From positions 1-35,806 of the forward strand of contig VHBA01000025.1 of assembly GCA_016872175.1 (NCBI GenBank): DNA of 35,806 nucleotides, given 5' to 3'. This DNA is from Sphingomonadales bacterium. Its GTDB lineage: Bacteria; Bacteroidota; Bacteroidia; NS11-12g; UBA955. The translations under genes were made by a program, and so were the position numbers. Below the pieces are notes generated by a model. That model had not been told where the DNA came from. It ran no database searches and saw nothing but the letters and a program-made list of their open reading frames with translations. Shown one piece after another: positions 26,044-34,118 of the stretch (position 1 is the first letter of the stretch; each line of letters opens with the position of its first letter).

Positions 26044-27381
26044 TTAGAGTTTTCTTACGGCTTCCTTAAACTGCCTGCCGCGGTCTTCGTAATTGTCAAA
26101 CAGGTCGAAACTAGCACAGGCCGGTGAAAGCAATACACAATCTCCTTTTTGGGCAAGACGGCTAGCCACATGCACGGCCTCCTTGGCGCTGCCTGTGTTG
26201 ATGATCATATCCACATCATCCTGAAATGCCTGGTGGATTTTGATGTTGTCGAGACCCAGACAAATGATGTACTTTACTTTTTCTTTCACAAGCGACTTAA
26301 GCTCCTTGTAGTTGTTGCCTTTGTCAACGCCGCCTGCAATCCAAACCACAGGCTTGTCCATGCTTTCGAGGGCATACCATGCGCTGTTTACATTAGTGGC
26401 TTTGGAATCGTTGATGTATTCTACGCCATTGACGCGGTTTACATGCTCAAGACGGTGTTCGGCATTTTGAAAGTTGCAGAGGCTTTCGCGGATGGTTTCT
26501 TTGCGAACGTCGAGAAGGCTGGCTACCACGGCAGCGGCCATGCTGTTGTACGTGTTGTGAATTCCACGCAGTGAGATTTCTTCCATATTGATGGTCATTG
26601 TTTGTTTGTTGTTATTGATAAAGAGGGTGTTGTTTTCTACATAAGCGCCCTGATTACAGGCTTTAGTAATAGATATGGGCAGGGTATTCGCCTCACCGGT
26701 TTTCATGCCGAAATACTGCATGCTGATGGGGTCGTCCTGGCAATAAATAAAATAGTCAGATGCCTGTTGGTTGCGGGTGAGCCTGTATTTACTTGCGGCA
26801 TAAAGCTCCATTTTGTATTCATACCTGTCCAGGTGGTCAGGTGTGATATTGGTAAGTACTGAAATATGAGAACGGAATTTGTAATTACCATCCAGTTGAA
26901 AACTGCTTACTTCCAGCACATAAATATCATGGTTTTCTTCGGCTACCTGCCTGGCAAAACTCTTGCCGATATTGCCACCCAGTCCTACATTGAGGCCCGC
27001 ATTTTTGAGAATATGATGCGTAAGCAGGGTCGTGGTGGTTTTGCCGTTGGTTCCGCTAATGCACACCATTTTGGCATCGGTATAGCGTCCGGCAAATTCA
27101 ATTTCTGAAATAACGGGAATTCCTTTTTTCATCGCAGCCTGAACCATGTGTGCCTTGTCGGGTATACCGGGGCTCTTTACCATTTCATCGGCTGATAATA
27201 TTTCAGATTCTGTATGCTTGCCTTCTTCCCAGCGCACCCCGATTTTTTCCAGTTCATGGCGGTAGTTTTCTGCAATTTTGCCCATATCGGATACAAACAC
27301 GTCCCAACCTTTGGACTTGGCCAAAACAGCGGTTCCCGTGCCCGATTCGCCTGCTCCCAATATGACAAGTTTTTTGTTCAA
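26044..27381 (-). CDS. murD: UDP-N-acetylmuramoyl-L-alanine--D-glutamate ligase
   Basis: The 445-aa Mur ligase adds D-glutamate to UDP-MurNAc-L-Ala. Features: N-terminal ILGAGESGTGTAVLAKSKG, ATP loop SGTNGKTTTTLL, ITPDHLDRY, NDSKATNVNS and IAGGVDKGNNY, the last two typical of MurD. Cytoplasmic. Its start overlaps mraY by 4 bp. Confidence 0.97.
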   Translation of the reverse strand: MNKKLVILGAGESGTGTAVLAKSKGWDVFVSDMGKIAENYRHELEKIGVRWEEGKHTESEILSADEMVKSPGIPDKAHMVQAAMKKGIPVISEIEFAGRYTDAKMVCISGTNGKTTTTLLTHHILKNAGLNVGLGGNIGKSFARQVAEENHDIYVLEVSSFQLDGNYKFRSHISVLTNITPDHLDRYEYKMELYAASKYRLTRNQQASDYFIYCQDDPISMQYFGMKTGEANTLPISITKACNQGAYVENNTLFINNNKQTMTINMEEISLRGIHNTYNSMAAAVVASLLDVRKETIRESLCNFQNAEHRLEHVNRVNGVEYINDSKATNVNSAWYALESMDKPVVWIAGGVDKGNNYKELKSLVKEKVKYIICLGLDNIKIHQAFQDDVDMIINTGSAKEAVHVASRLAQKGDCVLLSPACASFDLFDNYEDRGRQFKEAVRKL

Positions 27382-28511
27382 CGCAGTTTCAGCAATGCAA
27401 TGGATACAAGTACCAGAATGATAGTTACCAGCCAGAAGCGAAGGGTGATTTTACTTTCAGGAATATTGAGTTTCTGAAAATGGTGATGCAATGGACTCAT
27501 TAAAAAAATCCTTCGTCCTTCTCCGTATTTCTTTTTGGAGTATTTAAACCAGCCCACCTGTAATACCACACTTAAACTTTCGGCAAAGAATACACCACAC
27601 AAAATGGGAATTAGCAGTTCCATTTTGATGATAATGGCTACAGCTGCTATAGCACCACCCAAGGCGAGGCTTCCTGTATCGCCCATAAATACCTGTGCGG
27701 GGAATCCGTTGTACCACAAGAATCCCAAACATGCACCTATGACGGCAGCCAGGAATACAACTACCTCGCCACTTTGTGGCACATAGATTATGTTCAGGTA
27801 TTCGGCCAGTTTTACGTTACCCGCTGCATATGCGAGCACGCCGAGTCCCAATCCTACAATGGCTGTGGTTCCTGCTGCCAGTCCGTCGATGCCATCTGTG
27901 AGGTTCACCGCATTGGTGACTGCCATACAGATGAATACAATAACAGGCAGGAAAATAAACCAGGCATTGTTTGCTCCCGGTATAAGGTTAGAATAATTGA
28001 GTCTGTGGCTGGTGATGGGAAGGTTTGTTTCCAGCGGAATATTTGCTTTACTATGGGTGTAGTCTATAGCAACGGCAATTACCACCCCAAGTAGCAGTTG
28101 ACCTACCAGTTTGGTTGTGGCTTTCATGCCTTCCTTATTCTTTTTGAAAACTTTTATATAGTCGTCAATTGCGCCGATAGTGCCCATCCATATTGTACTT
28201 ATCAGCATTAGTATTACATAGACATTGTCTATTTTAGCCAGCAGTAGGGTGGGGATGATGATGGCCAGCAAAATTATAATGCCGCCCATGGTAGGTGTCC
28301 CTTTTTTCTGAAGTTGTCCTTCCAGCCCCAGATTGCGAATTTCTTCCCCAATCTGCTGCCTTTGAAGCCAGCGAATAATGCGTTTGCCAATCAGTAAAGC
28401 AATCAATAGGCTCATAATACCTGCCATGCTGGCCCTGAAACTGATGTACTGAAAAACACCGGCTCCGGAAACGTTGATGCTGTCGAGGTATTTGAATAAA
28501 TAGTATAGCAT
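27378..28511 (-). CDS. mraY: Phospho-N-acetylmuramoyl-pentapeptide transferase
   Basis: The 377-aa integral membrane enzyme forms lipid I by moving phospho-MurNAc-pentapeptide to undecaprenyl phosphate. Catalytic Asp116-Asp117 are in AIDDYIK; NAVNLTDGIDGLAAG, FMGDTGSLALGG and the MSPLHHHFQ loop are intact. KKGTPTMGG (69-77) is also diagnostic. It starts on the murE stop codon (1-bp overlap, TAATG). Confidence 0.98.
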   Translation of the reverse strand: MLYYLFKYLDSINVSGAGVFQYISFRASMAGIMSLLIALLIGKRIIRWLQRQQIGEEIRNLGLEGQLQKKGTPTMGGIIILLAIIIPTLLLAKIDNVYVILMLISTIWMGTIGAIDDYIKVFKKNKEGMKATTKLVGQLLLGVVIAVAIDYTHSKANIPLETNLPITSHRLNYSNLIPGANNAWFIFLPVIVFICMAVTNAVNLTDGIDGLAAGTTAIVGLGLGVLAYAAGNVKLAEYLNIIYVPQSGEVVVFLAAVIGACLGFLWYNGFPAQVFMGDTGSLALGGAIAAVAIIIKMELLIPILCGVFFAESLSVVLQVGWFKYSKKKYGEGRRIFLMSPLHHHFQKLNIPESKITLRFWLVTIILVLVSIALLKLR

Positions 28512-29974
28512 TATGTGTTGTTTTGGTTAAATATTGATTTTACGATAGCCTTGTCATCAAATGGGTGTTTAACACCCTTGATTTCCTGGTAGGTTTCATG
28601 ACCTTTTCCGGCAATGAGGATTACGTCACCTGGCGCTGCCAGTATAGTTGCAGTGCGAATGGCTTCCTTTCGGTCGGTAATTTTTAGCAGTTTTTTGTAG
28701 TACTGACCTTCCACACCGGCCTCCATCTCTTGGATAATGGCGTCCGGATCCTCGTCTCTGGGGTTATCGCTGGTAAAAATGACTTTACTGCTGAGTCTCG
28801 CGGCAATTTTACCCATTTCAGGTCTTTTTGTGGTATCGCGGTTGCCTCCGCATCCCACCACAGTTATAAGCTGAGCATGGTTGCCCCTGATGTCATTAAT
28901 GGTTTTGATAACATTTTCCAATGCGTCTGGGGTATGAGCGTAATCCACAATGGCGGTGATTCTGTCAGGTCCGTTAATGGCTTCAAACCGGCCGTTTACC
29001 CTGCCAGCTTTAGTGAGTGGCAGGATAATGTCTTCTTCACCGGAAGTAAGAAGGAATGCAGCTCCATAAACTGCTGCCAGGTTGTATGCGTTGAAAGCTC
29101 CCACCAGGTTTACCCAGGCTTCCTTGCCATCGAGTTTTAATTGCATTCCCTGAAAATCACTTTCCAGGATTTTAACGGTGAAATCGGCACCGCTTTTCAT
29201 GGCGTACGTGTAGCGCGCTGCTTTTGTGTTTTGCAGCATGATCATTCCATTGCGGTCGTCTTTATTGGTGAGTGCCCATGCGGTGGCGGGCAGGTCATCA
29301 AAAAACTGCTTTTTAGCCTTTAGGTAATTGTCAAAGGTTTTATGGTAATCCAGATGGTCGTGAGAGAGATTGGTGAAAACCGCACCGGTGAATTCCAGTC
29401 CGGCTATTCTGCGCTGGTGAATGGCATGCGAACTGCATTCCATAAAGCAATAGTCACAATCCGCTTCCACCATCTGCGCCAGCAATGCGTTCAATCCTGC
29501 TGCATCGGGTGTGGTGTGTGTGCTGGGGATGATTTCTGTGCCAATTCTGTTTTCTACCGTAGATACCAATCCACAGCGATATCCCATACCGGTGAAGAGT
29601 TCAAACATTAGCGTGCTGACGGTGGTTTTTCCGTTGGTTCCTGTTGTGCCTACCAGTTTTAGGGTTTGGGTGGGTTCACCATAAAACATGTGACAGGCAA
29701 TACCCATGGATTCAGCAACATCATCTACCAAAATATAGGTAACACCTTCTCTGGCCTTGTCAATCTTGTTGGCGAGAATTGCAGTTGCACCATTATCAAT
29801 GGCTTTGTCAATAAAATCGTGCCCATCGGCATGGGTTCCCGGCATGGCGGCATAAAAAAAGCCTTTTCCCGCCTTGCGGCTGTCAATGCAAACCCCATTT
29901 ATGACAACATCGCCTTGTCCGATAACTTTTATCGGTTTAAGTCTGTTGATGATATGTTGTAGCGAAAATGTCAA
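28511..29974 (-). CDS. murE: UDP-MurNAc-tripeptide synthetase MurE (meso-DAP type)
   Basis: The 487-aa Mur ligase adds the third residue of the stem peptide. The ATP loop is TGTNGKTTVS (111-120), with ECSSHAIHQRRI (179-190) and DYAHTPDALENV (344-355). DNPR at 403-406 is the signature associated with meso-diaminopimelate specificity, so a DAP-type peptidoglycan is predicted. It overlaps ftsI by 4 bp and mraY by 1 bp. Confidence 0.97.
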   Translation of the reverse strand: MTFSLQHIINRLKPIKVIGQGDVVINGVCIDSRKAGKGFFYAAMPGTHADGHDFIDKAIDNGATAILANKIDKAREGVTYILVDDVAESMGIACHMFYGEPTQTLKLVGTTGTNGKTTVSTLMFELFTGMGYRCGLVSTVENRIGTEIIPSTHTTPDAAGLNALLAQMVEADCDYCFMECSSHAIHQRRIAGLEFTGAVFTNLSHDHLDYHKTFDNYLKAKKQFFDDLPATAWALTNKDDRNGMIMLQNTKAARYTYAMKSGADFTVKILESDFQGMQLKLDGKEAWVNLVGAFNAYNLAAVYGAAFLLTSGEEDIILPLTKAGRVNGRFEAINGPDRITAIVDYAHTPDALENVIKTINDIRGNHAQLITVVGCGGNRDTTKRPEMGKIAARLSSKVIFTSDNPRDEDPDAIIQEMEAGVEGQYYKKLLKITDRKEAIRTATILAAPGDVILIAGKGHETYQEIKGVKHPFDDKAIVKSIFNQNNT

Positions 29975-32091
29975 AACGGTTCCAGTTTCAGGTGTATTTC
30001 CGTGATTTTTGAAAGTGCAGTGCCTGCGGGTATGCTTTGTGATACTACGTGGCCGTAGCCTTCGCTGCTCACGGTTATTTTGTTTTGTTCCAGCCAGACT
30101 ATAACGTCGCGAAGCCCCATGCCTTTAAAATCAGGCAATTGACCTTCACGGATTGTTGACGACTTAAGCAATACGGAAAACCCCTTTTTTTCGCCGGTTA
30201 TCCATTCACTTTGTTTGTTACTATCGAGTGTAGAGCTGATGTTCAGAGTATTCAGTACCTGACGGGTTTTTACACTGTTACCTTTCAGGATGGATGGCAT
30301 CTGGGGGTCGCCGTTTGCTGCCGCTACAGGCTGTATTTTTAGCGAGCTGCTATAGATTTTATCGGCTATGTCTTTAAACACCGGCCCGGCCACCAAAGCT
30401 CCGTATATGATGCCTTTTTTTGGTTCGTTGATGACAACAATAATTGTATATTGGGGATTAGATGCCGGGAAATAACCTGCAAATGAGGCTTTATAGCTGC
30501 CATCTTCATAAGTTTTTCCTTTGGCGATTTTTGCCGTGCCTGTTTTACCCGCTACTGAATAGTTTGGGTTTTTCAGGTTCGTTGCCGTTCCGTGGTCAAC
30601 CACTCCTTCCATCATACTTTTCAGGGCTGCCAGGGTTTTGTCGCTGCATATTTTTTCATTAACGATTTCAGGGGCTATGTTTTTAATAAGTCTTCCTTCG
30701 TGTCTGATTTCACTTACCATGTAAGGCCGCATCATTTTGCCATTATTGGCAATTGCATTATACAACATCAGCATCTGCAACGGCGAGATTTTTGTTTCAT
30801 AGCCTATACTCATCCAGGGCAGGGTAGTGTTGTACCAGTTCTTTGATTTTTTAGTTTTAATGAGCGGATTATTAGGGGTTTGTATGTCAAATTCTGGTTT
30901 AAAATTTAATCCAAGCCGCAATGCATGATTGACAAATTTTTCAGGTTGCTTGCCGAAGTGTTTCAGCACAAGTTTGCTGATGCCCACATTGCTGGATTTT
31001 TCGAAGCTCTCCTGCAGGGTAAGTATGTTTTTATTGGGTTTGGTGGCATCTTTCATGGTTTCTCCAAACATTTTTACTTCACCGCCCTGCACATTTACAC
31101 TGTCGGTTGGTTTGGCATAGCCGTCCTCAAGCAATGCCATTGCCGAAACCAATTTGAAAGTAGACCCCGGTTCTTCAAACTCATTTACAGCATAATTAAG
31201 TACTTCCTCATATCCGCCTTTTTCATTGCGTTTCAGGTTTGCCATAGCTTTAATGGCACCCGTTTTTACTTCCATTACTACAGCACATCCATGGTCTGCT
31301 TCGTTTGTGGCTAATACCCTTTGCAATGCATTCTGCGCCACGTCCTGAAGGTTTACATCGAGCGTGGTTACGATATCGTAGCCATTCACGGGATCCTTAA
31401 TTTTTGCATTTTCCATAGGACGCCAGATATTTCCGGGCATTCGTTTTTCCATGCGCTGTCCGTTGGTGCCTCTTAAAAGGCTGTCAAATGCTCCTTCCAG
31501 GCCCACATACACACCATCCTTGCTGTAACCAATGGTTCTTTTGGCAAGGTCACCCATGAAATACAGTCGTTTTCCCTGTTCGTCAAACCAAAAACCGCCT
31601 TTGAATTTTCCTTTTCTAATAAGAGGCCAGTTTTTAATCTTTTTTATAACATCATAGCCCTGGTCTTTCACAACCAGCGCATATCTTGATTTGTTGTTTT
31701 TTAATTGGGTGAAATAGTTCTTCCAGCCGGCCTGATTTTTGTCTTTAAATTCAGTAGCCATAAGTAAAGAGAGGCTGTCAATGTACTTCCGGAAGGTGTC
31801 TTTGGTCAGGCCATCTGCCATGGCATCAAAAACGATGTTGTAGCGGGGAACCGATGTAGCGAGTAAGCTGCCATCTGCCGCATAAATATTGCCGCGTATG
31901 GCCTTGACATCAATTGTACGTGTGTTTTTTTGCTGCATTTCCTTGCTGAATTCTTCATCAGATCCAAGTTGCAGCCTGGCCGCTGCGAATAATACGGAAA
32001 ACCCAAATACCAAAACAATCCCGAATACGAGATATGTCCTGAGCAGAATGGCCCTGCGTGTATTTACCCTAGCGTTTTCCTGCTTTGACAT
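29971..32091 (-). CDS. ftsI: Penicillin-binding protein FtsI/PBP3 with C-terminal PASTA domain
   Basis: The 706-aa class B penicillin-binding protein cross-links septal peptidoglycan. It has a cytoplasmic tail, one membrane helix (about 17-40), a dimerisation region and a transpeptidase domain with SxxK (Ser310-Lys313), SSN (366-368) and KTG (516-518), all intact. A C-terminal PASTA domain (about 635-706, with LPDFKGMGLRDVIVWLEQN) follows, as in many Bacteroidota and Gram-positive PBPs but not E. coli FtsI. The start overlaps ftsL by 23 bp. Confidence 0.95.
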   Translation of the reverse strand: MSKQENARVNTRRAILLRTYLVFGIVLVFGFSVLFAAARLQLGSDEEFSKEMQQKNTRTIDVKAIRGNIYAADGSLLATSVPRYNIVFDAMADGLTKDTFRKYIDSLSLLMATEFKDKNQAGWKNYFTQLKNNKSRYALVVKDQGYDVIKKIKNWPLIRKGKFKGGFWFDEQGKRLYFMGDLAKRTIGYSKDGVYVGLEGAFDSLLRGTNGQRMEKRMPGNIWRPMENAKIKDPVNGYDIVTTLDVNLQDVAQNALQRVLATNEADHGCAVVMEVKTGAIKAMANLKRNEKGGYEEVLNYAVNEFEEPGSTFKLVSAMALLEDGYAKPTDSVNVQGGEVKMFGETMKDATKPNKNILTLQESFEKSSNVGISKLVLKHFGKQPEKFVNHALRLGLNFKPEFDIQTPNNPLIKTKKSKNWYNTTLPWMSIGYETKISPLQMLMLYNAIANNGKMMRPYMVSEIRHEGRLIKNIAPEIVNEKICSDKTLAALKSMMEGVVDHGTATNLKNPNYSVAGKTGTAKIAKGKTYEDGSYKASFAGYFPASNPQYTIIVVINEPKKGIIYGALVAGPVFKDIADKIYSSSLKIQPVAAANGDPQMPSILKGNSVKTRQVLNTLNISSTLDSNKQSEWITGEKKGFSVLLKSSTIREGQLPDFKGMGLRDVIVWLEQNKITVSSEGYGHVVSQSIPAGTALSKITEIHLKLEPF

Positions 32092-32431
32092 GATTTTCGA
32101 TTTTTACGGGTGGTACATTCAGTTCTTTCAGCCCCCCGGCTTCCACTTTTTTAGCAATCTCACTCTGTTTACTCGCATTGGTGATCTCGCTTTCCAGGCT
32201 GATTTTCTCGCTGTGCAGTTCTTTAAGTTCTTTGATTAGTTTGTCTTTGGCTCTCAGCGCTTTGTTTGCATGGTGCTGGTTGTAGATGTAAAACAACATG
32301 AGTCCAAATGCCATGAGCCCAAATTTCACCCACGACCAGATACCTGCAGTTTCCTGCTGCTCTTGGCTTTCAGGCTGGGAATGAACTGAGGGTTCATCGG
32401 TTGACTCCAAGGGTTCCATTTCTGTGTTCAT
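32069..32431 (-). CDS. ftsL: FtsL-like cell division protein
   Basis: The 120-aa protein has an acidic, Gln/Ser-rich N-terminal tail (1-30), one transmembrane helix (about 34-51) and a periplasmic coiled-coil (about 55-95, rich in Lys/Glu/Leu heptads), which is the FtsL layout. Primary sequence conservation is minimal, so the call rests on topology and on its position between rsmH and ftsI. It overlaps rsmH by 4 bp (ATGA) and ftsI by 23 bp. Confidence 0.88.
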   Translation of the reverse strand: MNTEMEPLESTDEPSVHSQPESQEQQETAGIWSWVKFGLMAFGLMLFYIYNQHHANKALRAKDKLIKELKELHSEKISLESEITNASKQSEIAKKVEAGGLKELNVPPVKIENHVKAGKR

Positions 32432-33330
32432 CGTTTTACTCCTATTCTCATTTTTGCACTGCGTGCCCGGTTGTTTGCATTTATCTCAAGGTCATCCGGT
32501 ACTATCGCTTTATTGGGTTCGGGGTCAAAGGGGCGTTCAACATTGCCATACATGTCGGTTTGTCTGTCACCATCAAAATTTCCTGTTTGAAGAAAGTTTT
32601 TTACCATGCGGTCCTCGAGACTGTGGTAACTGATAACAACGAGATGCCCGCCACTGCCTATGCAATCTGCTGAAGCCTTAAGCAAAGCTTCCAAAGCCTG
32701 CATTTCCCCGTTCACTTCAATGCGCAGTGCCTGGTAAACCTGACTCAGGTATTTGGCCGGTGTGTTTTTGGGTGTGCATGGTGCTATTGTTTTCTTGAAC
32801 TGCTCGTTTGTGTATATATATTGTCCGGTGCGACTCTGGCAAATGATAGATGCGAGACGGCCTGCATTTGGGATTTCTCCCCACATTTTGAAAATGTGTT
32901 TCAGTTTGTCTTCGGGATACGTATTTATAATATCAGCTGCAGAGAGAACAGACTTTTTATCCATGCGCATATCCAGCGGACCTTCCAGGCGGTGGGCAAA
33001 TCCTCTCTCGCCCACATTGATCTGGTGCGATGAAATGCCAAGATCGGCCAGCATACCCGAAATAGGCATCATTTTGCCATAGCGCATGAACTGTTTAATG
33101 AACCTAAAGTTGTGGTTTATCAGTGTGAATCGCTTGTCGTCCGGGGCGTTGGCCAGGGCTTCATCATCGCGGTCGAAGGCAATCAATTTACCTTTAGCTG
33201 AAAGCTTTTTAAGAATAGCACGCGAATGCCCACCACCTCCAAAAGTGGCGTCTGCATAGACTCCGTTAGGGTCATGCACCAGTGCGTCAACACTGGGATT
33301 CAGCAGTACGGGTACGTGATATTCTTGCAT
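32428..33330 (-). CDS. rsmH: 16S rRNA (cytosine1402-N4)-methyltransferase
   Basis: The 300-aa SAM-dependent enzyme N4-methylates C1402 of 16S rRNA. The start MQEYHVPVLL with DATFGGGGHSRAIL (27-40) is the canonical SAM-binding opening. GILADLGISSHQ-type, RLEGPLDMRMD and VISYHSLEDRMVKNF segments follow. The frame is open back to 33489 inside mraZ, but ATG 33330 gives the family start and leaves a 25-nt gap to mraZ. The stop overlaps ftsL by 4 bp. Confidence 0.96.
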   Translation of the reverse strand: MQEYHVPVLLNPSVDALVHDPNGVYADATFGGGGHSRAILKKLSAKGKLIAFDRDDEALANAPDDKRFTLINHNFRFIKQFMRYGKMMPISGMLADLGISSHQINVGERGFAHRLEGPLDMRMDKKSVLSAADIINTYPEDKLKHIFKMWGEIPNAGRLASIICQSRTGQYIYTNEQFKKTIAPCTPKNTPAKYLSQVYQALRIEVNGEMQALEALLKASADCIGSGGHLVVISYHSLEDRMVKNFLQTGNFDGDRQTDMYGNVERPFDPEPNKAIVPDDLEINANNRARSAKMRIGVKR

Positions 33331-33355
33331 GTTGCATACGGTTTCATTCCAAACT

Positions 33356-33826
33356 TCATGGCTCTTTTCTGTTTCCCGATTGCTGCTGATGAAAGAATTG
33401 CGCCAGTTTGCTGAGTTCATCTGAATCCACCGAAAGCTCGGTTTCATAATTAGAACGGCTCCAGATTTCCACTTTGTTGCCATACGCACTAAGAACTACC
33501 TCATCAGTAAGTTCGGCGTATTCGCAAAGTTTTTTAGGAATCAGAACCCGCTGGGCGTTGTCAATCTGAACCAGGTTTGCACCGTTGGTGAAAATTCGTT
33601 TAAAACGGCGAATTTCAGGGCTCAAAAAGTCATCGACCGCGGTCAGCTTACCGGTTTCTTCCGACCAGTCTTCTCGGGTGTACAGAACGAGACACTTTTC
33701 AAATCCCCGGTTGACAACAAGTGTGTTTCCTGCGCTTTCAGGAAACTGCGCACGAAGCCTCGATGGTAAAGACAATCTGCCTTTCTCATCAAGCTTACAT
33801 ACATACTCGCCAATCAATCCGGACAT
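33356..33826 (-). CDS. mraZ: Transcriptional regulator MraZ
   Basis: The 156-aa protein has two AbrB-like half-domains: residues 1-77 with DEKGRLSLPSRLR (13-25), and 78-147 with DNAQRVLIPKKL (89-100). MraZ forms oligomeric rings and binds direct TGGGN repeats in its own promoter, repressing the dcw cluster in E. coli. Such repeats occur 38 nt upstream of this start (33864-33890), supporting autoregulation. It is the first gene of the cluster. Confidence 0.96.
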   Translation of the reverse strand: MSGLIGEYVCKLDEKGRLSLPSRLRAQFPESAGNTLVVNRGFEKCLVLYTREDWSEETGKLTAVDDFLSPEIRRFKRIFTNGANLVQIDNAQRVLIPKKLCEYAELTDEVVLSAYGNKVEIWSRSNYETELSVDSDELSKLAQFFHQQQSGNRKEP

Positions 33827-33863
33827 AGGTTTGGAATTCCGTCTGCTAAATAAAAACTAAAAA

Positions 33864-33890
33864 TCCCACTTTTTCCCACTTTTTACCCTT
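33864..33890 (-). promoter_or_regulatory. MraZ operator (TGGGN direct repeats) facing mraZ
   Basis: Reading the minus strand, AGTGGGA occurs at 33880-33874 and again at 33870-33864, an exact 10-nt period (TGGGA-AAAAG-TGGGA). A degenerate third copy, AGGGTA, lies one period further upstream (33889-33884). E. coli MraZ binds TGGGN repeats separated by 5 nt, which is the spacing seen here. Confidence 0.75.
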
Positions 33891-33902
33891 TTTAAACACC
33901 AG

Positions 33903-33911
33903 TTATCCACA
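33903..33911 (+). promoter_or_regulatory. DnaA-box match
   Basis: TTATCCACA is a perfect match to the consensus TTATNCACA. It sits 14 bp beyond the mraZ-side repeats. A weaker reverse match (TGTGGGTTA, two mismatches to TGTGGATAA) begins at 33936. A single nonamer can arise by chance. Confidence 0.4.
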
Positions 33912-33933
33912 TAACGGTATTAAATTCGGTTTT

Positions 33934-33954
33934 ATTGTGGGTTATTTTCACAAT
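33934..33954. repeat. Inverted repeat ATTGTG-N9-CACAAT
   Basis: Perfect 6-bp arms (33934-33939 and 33949-33954) are separated by 9 nt, a 21-bp dyad. The 15-nt arm-to-arm pitch would suit a dimeric regulator, but no partner is evident. Confidence 0.35.
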
Positions 33955-34015
33955 GAGATGATTAATTATTCAGCAAAAATAGTCAAAACCCTTGTAAATA
34001 CGATACTTTTTTAAA

Positions 34016-34032
34016 AGTGGGTGAAAGTGGGG
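34016..34032 (+). promoter_or_regulatory. Second candidate MraZ operator, facing the lipA-side genes
   Basis: On the plus strand AGTGGGT (34016-34022) and AGTGGGG (34026-34032) are spaced at 10 nt (TGGGT-GAAAG-TGGGG), the same pattern as the mraZ-side array but in the opposite orientation. The pair lies about 75 bp upstream of the -7 element of the 34119 gene. Confidence 0.55.
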
Positions 34033-34105
34033 TTAAAATTGTGTCTAAAATTCAGTTTTTGTCATATTGTGATGAAAATGGGAAAATCCACCTTCTCATT
34101 TTTAC

Positions 34106-34113
34106 TACCTTTG
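34106..34113 (+). promoter_or_regulatory. -7 promoter element of the 34119 gene
   Basis: TACCTTTG fits TAnnTTTG and ends 5 nt before the ATG at 34119, implying a nearly leaderless transcript. Confidence 0.55.
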
Positions 34114-34118
34114 TATAG

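Larger units (their letters stand above)
33827..34118. promoter_or_regulatory. Divergent regulatory region between mraZ and the lipA-side genes
   Basis: This 292-bp AT-rich region has no coding potential. It contains two mraZ-side TGGGA repeats (33864-33880), a DnaA-box match (33903-33911), an inverted repeat (33934-33954), a minus-strand -7 match TATTTTTG (33981-33974), two plus-strand TGGGN repeats (34016-34032) and a plus-strand -7 element (34106-34113). A second, weaker minus-strand -7 candidate, TAGTTTTT (33859-33852), abuts the mraZ-side repeats. The actual mraZ transcription start is therefore ambiguous. Confidence 0.7.

Noticed and set aside
33331-33489. Upstream extension of the rsmH frame into mraZ
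   Set aside because: Family alignment places the start at MQEYHVPVLL (33330); the extension is a second-frame reading of mraZ.
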